DNA of 64,000 nt from JBFIHF01 sp964411125. GTDB taxonomy: Bacteria > Myxococcota_A > Bradymonadia > Bradymonadales > Bradymonadaceae. Below the pieces are notes generated by a model. That model searched no databases. It saw nothing but the letters and a program-made list of their open reading frames with translations, and had not been told where the DNA came from. Positions 61,616 to 64,000 of the stretch are shown in pieces (position 1 is the first letter of the stretch; the number at the start of each line of letters is the position of its first letter). The translations under genes were made by a program, and so were the position numbers. The DNA is taken from assembly GCA_964411125.1 (NCBI GenBank), contig CAYPJU010000002.1, positions 62,001-126,000 of the forward strand. The letters are read 5' to 3'.

Positions 61616-62968
61616 TCACGTCAAAGCGCGAACGGCAGCCTGAAACAGCTCGCCGCGATGAGCGTAGCTGTCGAACATGTCGAAGCTCGAGCAAGCCGGG
61701 CTGAGGATCACGGTGTCTCCCTCACGCGCGGCGCTTCGAGCAGCTTCGACGGCGCCCTGCATGCTCTCGGCGCGGACGACGAGGTCACCCGACGCGCCGG
61801 CCGCCACGAGCGCAGCGTCGAAACGCTCGGCGATCTGACCGATGAGGACCACGCGGTGGGCGCGGCGGACGAGCTCCGCGGCGAGCTCGTCGAGTTCGAT
61901 CCCCTTGTCCACCCCACCCCCGATCACGACGAGCGGCCCCTCGATGCTGCGAATCCCCGCGAGCGCCGCGTTGGCGTTGGTGGCTTTCGAGTCGTCGACC
62001 CACTCCACCCCGCCGATCGACGCCACCGATTCGATCCGGTGCCCACCGACTCGAAAATTTGGGAGCGACTTTCGAATCGTCTGAACTCCGACGCCGAGCT
62101 CGGAGGCGAGCATCGTAGCCATGAGGACGTTCGCGACGTTGTGCTTGCCGCGAATACCTGCGGCGACGAGTTCGGCCTCGGTGATCACGGGGACTGCAGA
62201 CCGACCCACACCGAGCCAGAGCCGCCCGCCCGAGCACCAGCCGCGAAGCGCGGCGTCGGGCGCGTCCGGCTCGCCGACGGTCGATACAGCGGCGAATCGG
62301 CCGCTCCGACCTTCCGCCCACGCCCTCACCTCCTCGTCGTCCCAATTGAGCACGACGAGACGCCGGGGGGTGTGTTCGACCGCACGGCGCTTGCTCGCGA
62401 CGTACTCGTCCCACGTTTCGAAATAGTCGAGGTGATCGGCGGCTACGTTCGTCACCGCAGCAGCGGCGAGTCGCAGGTCGTGGGTACTCCACAGTTGGAA
62501 GGCGCTGAGTTCGGCGACCACGTAGTCGAGCGGCTCGTCGACCACGTCGCTCAGCGGCGTTCCGATGTTCCCGGCGGCCCGAACGCGGAGTCCGCCGGCG
62601 GCGAGAAGGTGCTCGGTCAGCTCGGTCGTCGTGGTCTTGCCATCGGTCCCGGTGATCCCGAGGAACGGGACGGAGCTGGCCGACCAGGCGATCTCGACCT
62701 CCGAGACCACTGGTACCTCGAGCCCGCGGAAGACTTCGCTCGAAGGCGGAATGCCGGGTGAAACGACCACGACTTCGGCGTCCGCCAACGTGTTGGGGCC
62801 AGACCTGAATTCGACGTCGTCGTGGAGCCCCGAGGGGCGTTCGGTCTTGCCAGGGTCGGACGCGACGACTCTCTTTCCGCGTCTCGCGAGGAGGTTGGCG
62901 ACCGCGAGACCACTTCGTCCGAGCCCCCACACAGCGAATCGCTGGTGGGTCAACCAATCGCCTCTCAT
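61616..62968 (-). CDS. murD: UDP-N-acetylmuramoylalanine--D-glutamate ligase
   Basis: MurD adds D-glutamate to UDP-MurNAc-L-Ala. The 450-residue protein has an N-terminal Rossmann-like strand (VWGLGRSGLAVANLLARRG), the Mur ATP loop GTDGKTTT (107-114), the D-Glu recognition region (AAGNIGTPLSDVV) and the ending VILSPACSSFDMFDSYAHRGELF, characteristic of MurD. The start overlaps the MurC-like stop (ATGA). It is normally found in the dcw cell-wall cluster; here only these two genes are visible. Confidence 0.95.
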   Translation of the reverse strand: MRGDWLTHQRFAVWGLGRSGLAVANLLARRGKRVVASDPGKTERPSGLHDDVEFRSGPNTLADAEVVVVSPGIPPSSEVFRGLEVPVVSEVEIAWSASSVPFLGITGTDGKTTTTELTEHLLAAGGLRVRAAGNIGTPLSDVVDEPLDYVVAELSAFQLWSTHDLRLAAAAVTNVAADHLDYFETWDEYVASKRRAVEHTPRRLVVLNWDDEEVRAWAEGRSGRFAAVSTVGEPDAPDAALRGWCSGGRLWLGVGRSAVPVITEAELVAAGIRGKHNVANVLMATMLASELGVGVQTIRKSLPNFRVGGHRIESVASIGGVEWVDDSKATNANAALAGIRSIEGPLVVIGGGVDKGIELDELAAELVRRAHRVVLIGQIAERFDAALVAAGASGDLVVRAESMQGAVEAARSAAREGDTVILSPACSSFDMFDSYAHRGELFQAAVRALT

Positions 62969-64000
62969 GCTTCCTCTGTCGCGAGTGGCCCGCTGACGCG
63001 GGGCTGTGCAGGGTCGGCACCGGTCGCTGCCGCGTTGGCGGCGAGCTCCGCCGCGATGGAATCGGCCATCCGGAAGAAGTCGTCGCCGCCGAAGAAGATC
63101 ACCTTGTCGCCCGGCTCGACGCGGTCGATGAGCCACTGTGGGATATCGGTCTGTTCTTCGACGTACTCCACGTCGAGGCCGTTCTCGCGGATGCGGTCGA
63201 CCACCGTCTGCGTGTCGATCCCCGGGATCGGGTCTTCCTCGGCCGCATACATCTTGGTGATGACGACCTGATCACTCCCCTCGAACGCCTTGCCGTACTC
63301 GTTCTGTAGATACTTGATCAGGGTATAGCGGTACGGCTTGAAGACCGTGAAGATGCGGCCGTCGACGAGATCCCGCGCGGACTCCAGTACTCGCCGCATG
63401 CAGGTCGGGTGGCTGTTGTAGTCCTTGACGACGGTGACACCGCCCCCTTGAACGATCGTGAAGCGGTTCTCCATCCCCTGGTACGTCGCGAGACCCTCCC
63501 GGATCGCCTCGACCGGGACGCCTATGCGACGGCAGACCGTGATCGCGCCCAGGGCGTTCACGACGTTGTAGCGCCCGGGGAGATTGAGCTCGAAATCACC
63601 GAGCTCGGTCTGCCGCTGAAAGGCGCTGAAGGAGATCGGGAGCTGTCCGGTCCCGTTCAGTTCCCCACGAAACTCCGACCGATGCTCGAGGCTGTACCCG
63701 GTCGGTCGCATCCCGAGCCGTTCGACCATCATCCTGTTGCCCCTGCAGTCCAGGTTCACGAAGGCCTCTTTGAGCCGCTCGTTCCCTTCCAGGTAGGCGA
63801 TCATCTTGGTGATGATGTCGTCCAGATCGTCGTAGTAGTTGAGGTGGTCCAGCTCGAGGAAGTTGCAGACGACGTAGTCGGTCTCGATGTTCTTGTGCGT
63901 GCCGTCCGACTCGTCGACCTCGACGACCATCCACTCGCCGCCGCCGGGGCGCGCGTTGGTCCCGAAATTGTTGAGCATCGCGCCGATGACGAACCCGGGG
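62965..64000 (-). CDS. MurC-like Mur ligase, partial (N-terminus beyond the right edge)
   Basis: The frame is open to the right edge (345 codons visible). It opens with FVIGAMLNNFGTNARPGGG, then VVEVDESDGTHKNIETDY and LELDHLNYYDDLDD, matching the MurC central domain (ligation of L-Ala to UDP-MurNAc). The P-loop domain would be off-window. An unusual feature is KDYNSHPTCMRRV (about residues 210-222 of the visible part), where MurC and Mpl normally have DDYxHHPTE. A dedicated Mur-type ligase with a changed amino-acid site is possible. It overlaps murD by ATGA. Confidence 0.85.
   Translation of the reverse strand, partial: PGFVIGAMLNNFGTNARPGGGEWMVVEVDESDGTHKNIETDYVVCNFLELDHLNYYDDLDDIITKMIAYLEGNERLKEAFVNLDCRGNRMMVERLGMRPTGYSLEHRSEFRGELNGTGQLPISFSAFQRQTELGDFELNLPGRYNVVNALGAITVCRRIGVPVEAIREGLATYQGMENRFTIVQGGGVTVVKDYNSHPTCMRRVLESARDLVDGRIFTVFKPYRYTLIKYLQNEYGKAFEGSDQVVITKMYAAEEDPIPGIDTQTVVDRIRENGLDVEYVEEQTDIPQWLIDRVEPGDKVIFFGGDDFFRMADSIAAELAANAAATGADPAQPRVSGPLATEEA

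Overview
The window looks like chromosomal DNA of a high-GC Myxococcota-type bacterium (the former deltaproteobacterial lineage). This is inferred from five Hanks-type Ser/Thr kinases, a secreted metalloprotease with a MYXO-CTERM-like tail, many Cys-rich or Asp-rich lipoproteins with DxDxDG calcium-type repeats, and heme genes of the oxygen-dependent protoporphyrin route. I found no tRNA, rRNA, insertion sequence, prophage or CRISPR array. Coding density is high, and many operon neighbours overlap by ATGA.

Layout. (1) 1-6.8 kb: the start of a probable microcompartment-shell (BMC-like) protein running off the left edge, a matrixin-like protease, two paralogous small secreted proteins around a DUF4328-like membrane protein, and a MscS-type channel. 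(2) 6.9-12.5 kb: a membrane Ser/Thr kinase, then a HemX/CcsA-like protein with hemA-hemC-hemD. (3) 12.5-18.9 kb: envelope and unknown proteins, a MATE transporter and a repeat-rich lipoprotein. (4) 19-24 kb: hemE-hemY-(small membrane winged-helix-like protein)-hemB-hemH, tightly overlapped; hemL follows on the other strand at 28-29 kb. Glutamyl-tRNA to heme is covered except for coproporphyrinogen oxidase (hemF/hemN), which is not in the window. (5) 24-30 kb: a very large Cys-rich lipoprotein, a DoxX-like protein and a smaller Cys-rich lipoprotein.

(6) 30.5-34.2 kb: the most unusual locus. A DUF790/Bax1-type nuclease and an archaeal-type XPB helicase lie in the same orientation, separated by a 1.1-kb non-coding spacer. 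The spacer carries five consecutive hairpins, one with a 23-bp stem and a G-rich loop. XPB and Bax1 are known partners in archaea. (7) 34.4-43.1 kb: three kinases, a PpiC/SurA-like foldase lipoprotein and groES-groEL, with a clear promoter and a variant CIRCE operator, suggesting an envelope and protein-folding neighbourhood. (8) 43.2-48.1 kb: rlmH, comF, a five-heme cytochrome c lipoprotein, rsfS and proA. (9) 48.4-54.7 kb: a VWA-domain lipoprotein, an HNH nuclease, an SDR enzyme, a helical protein and a tail-anchored kinase. (10) 54.7-60 kb: ruvC-ruvA-ruvB, an atypical FolE, a thioredoxin-reductase-like enzyme without its redox cysteines, accC and a stand-alone biotinyl carrier. (11) 60-64 kb: an unknown membrane protein, then murD and a MurC-like ligase running off the right edge.
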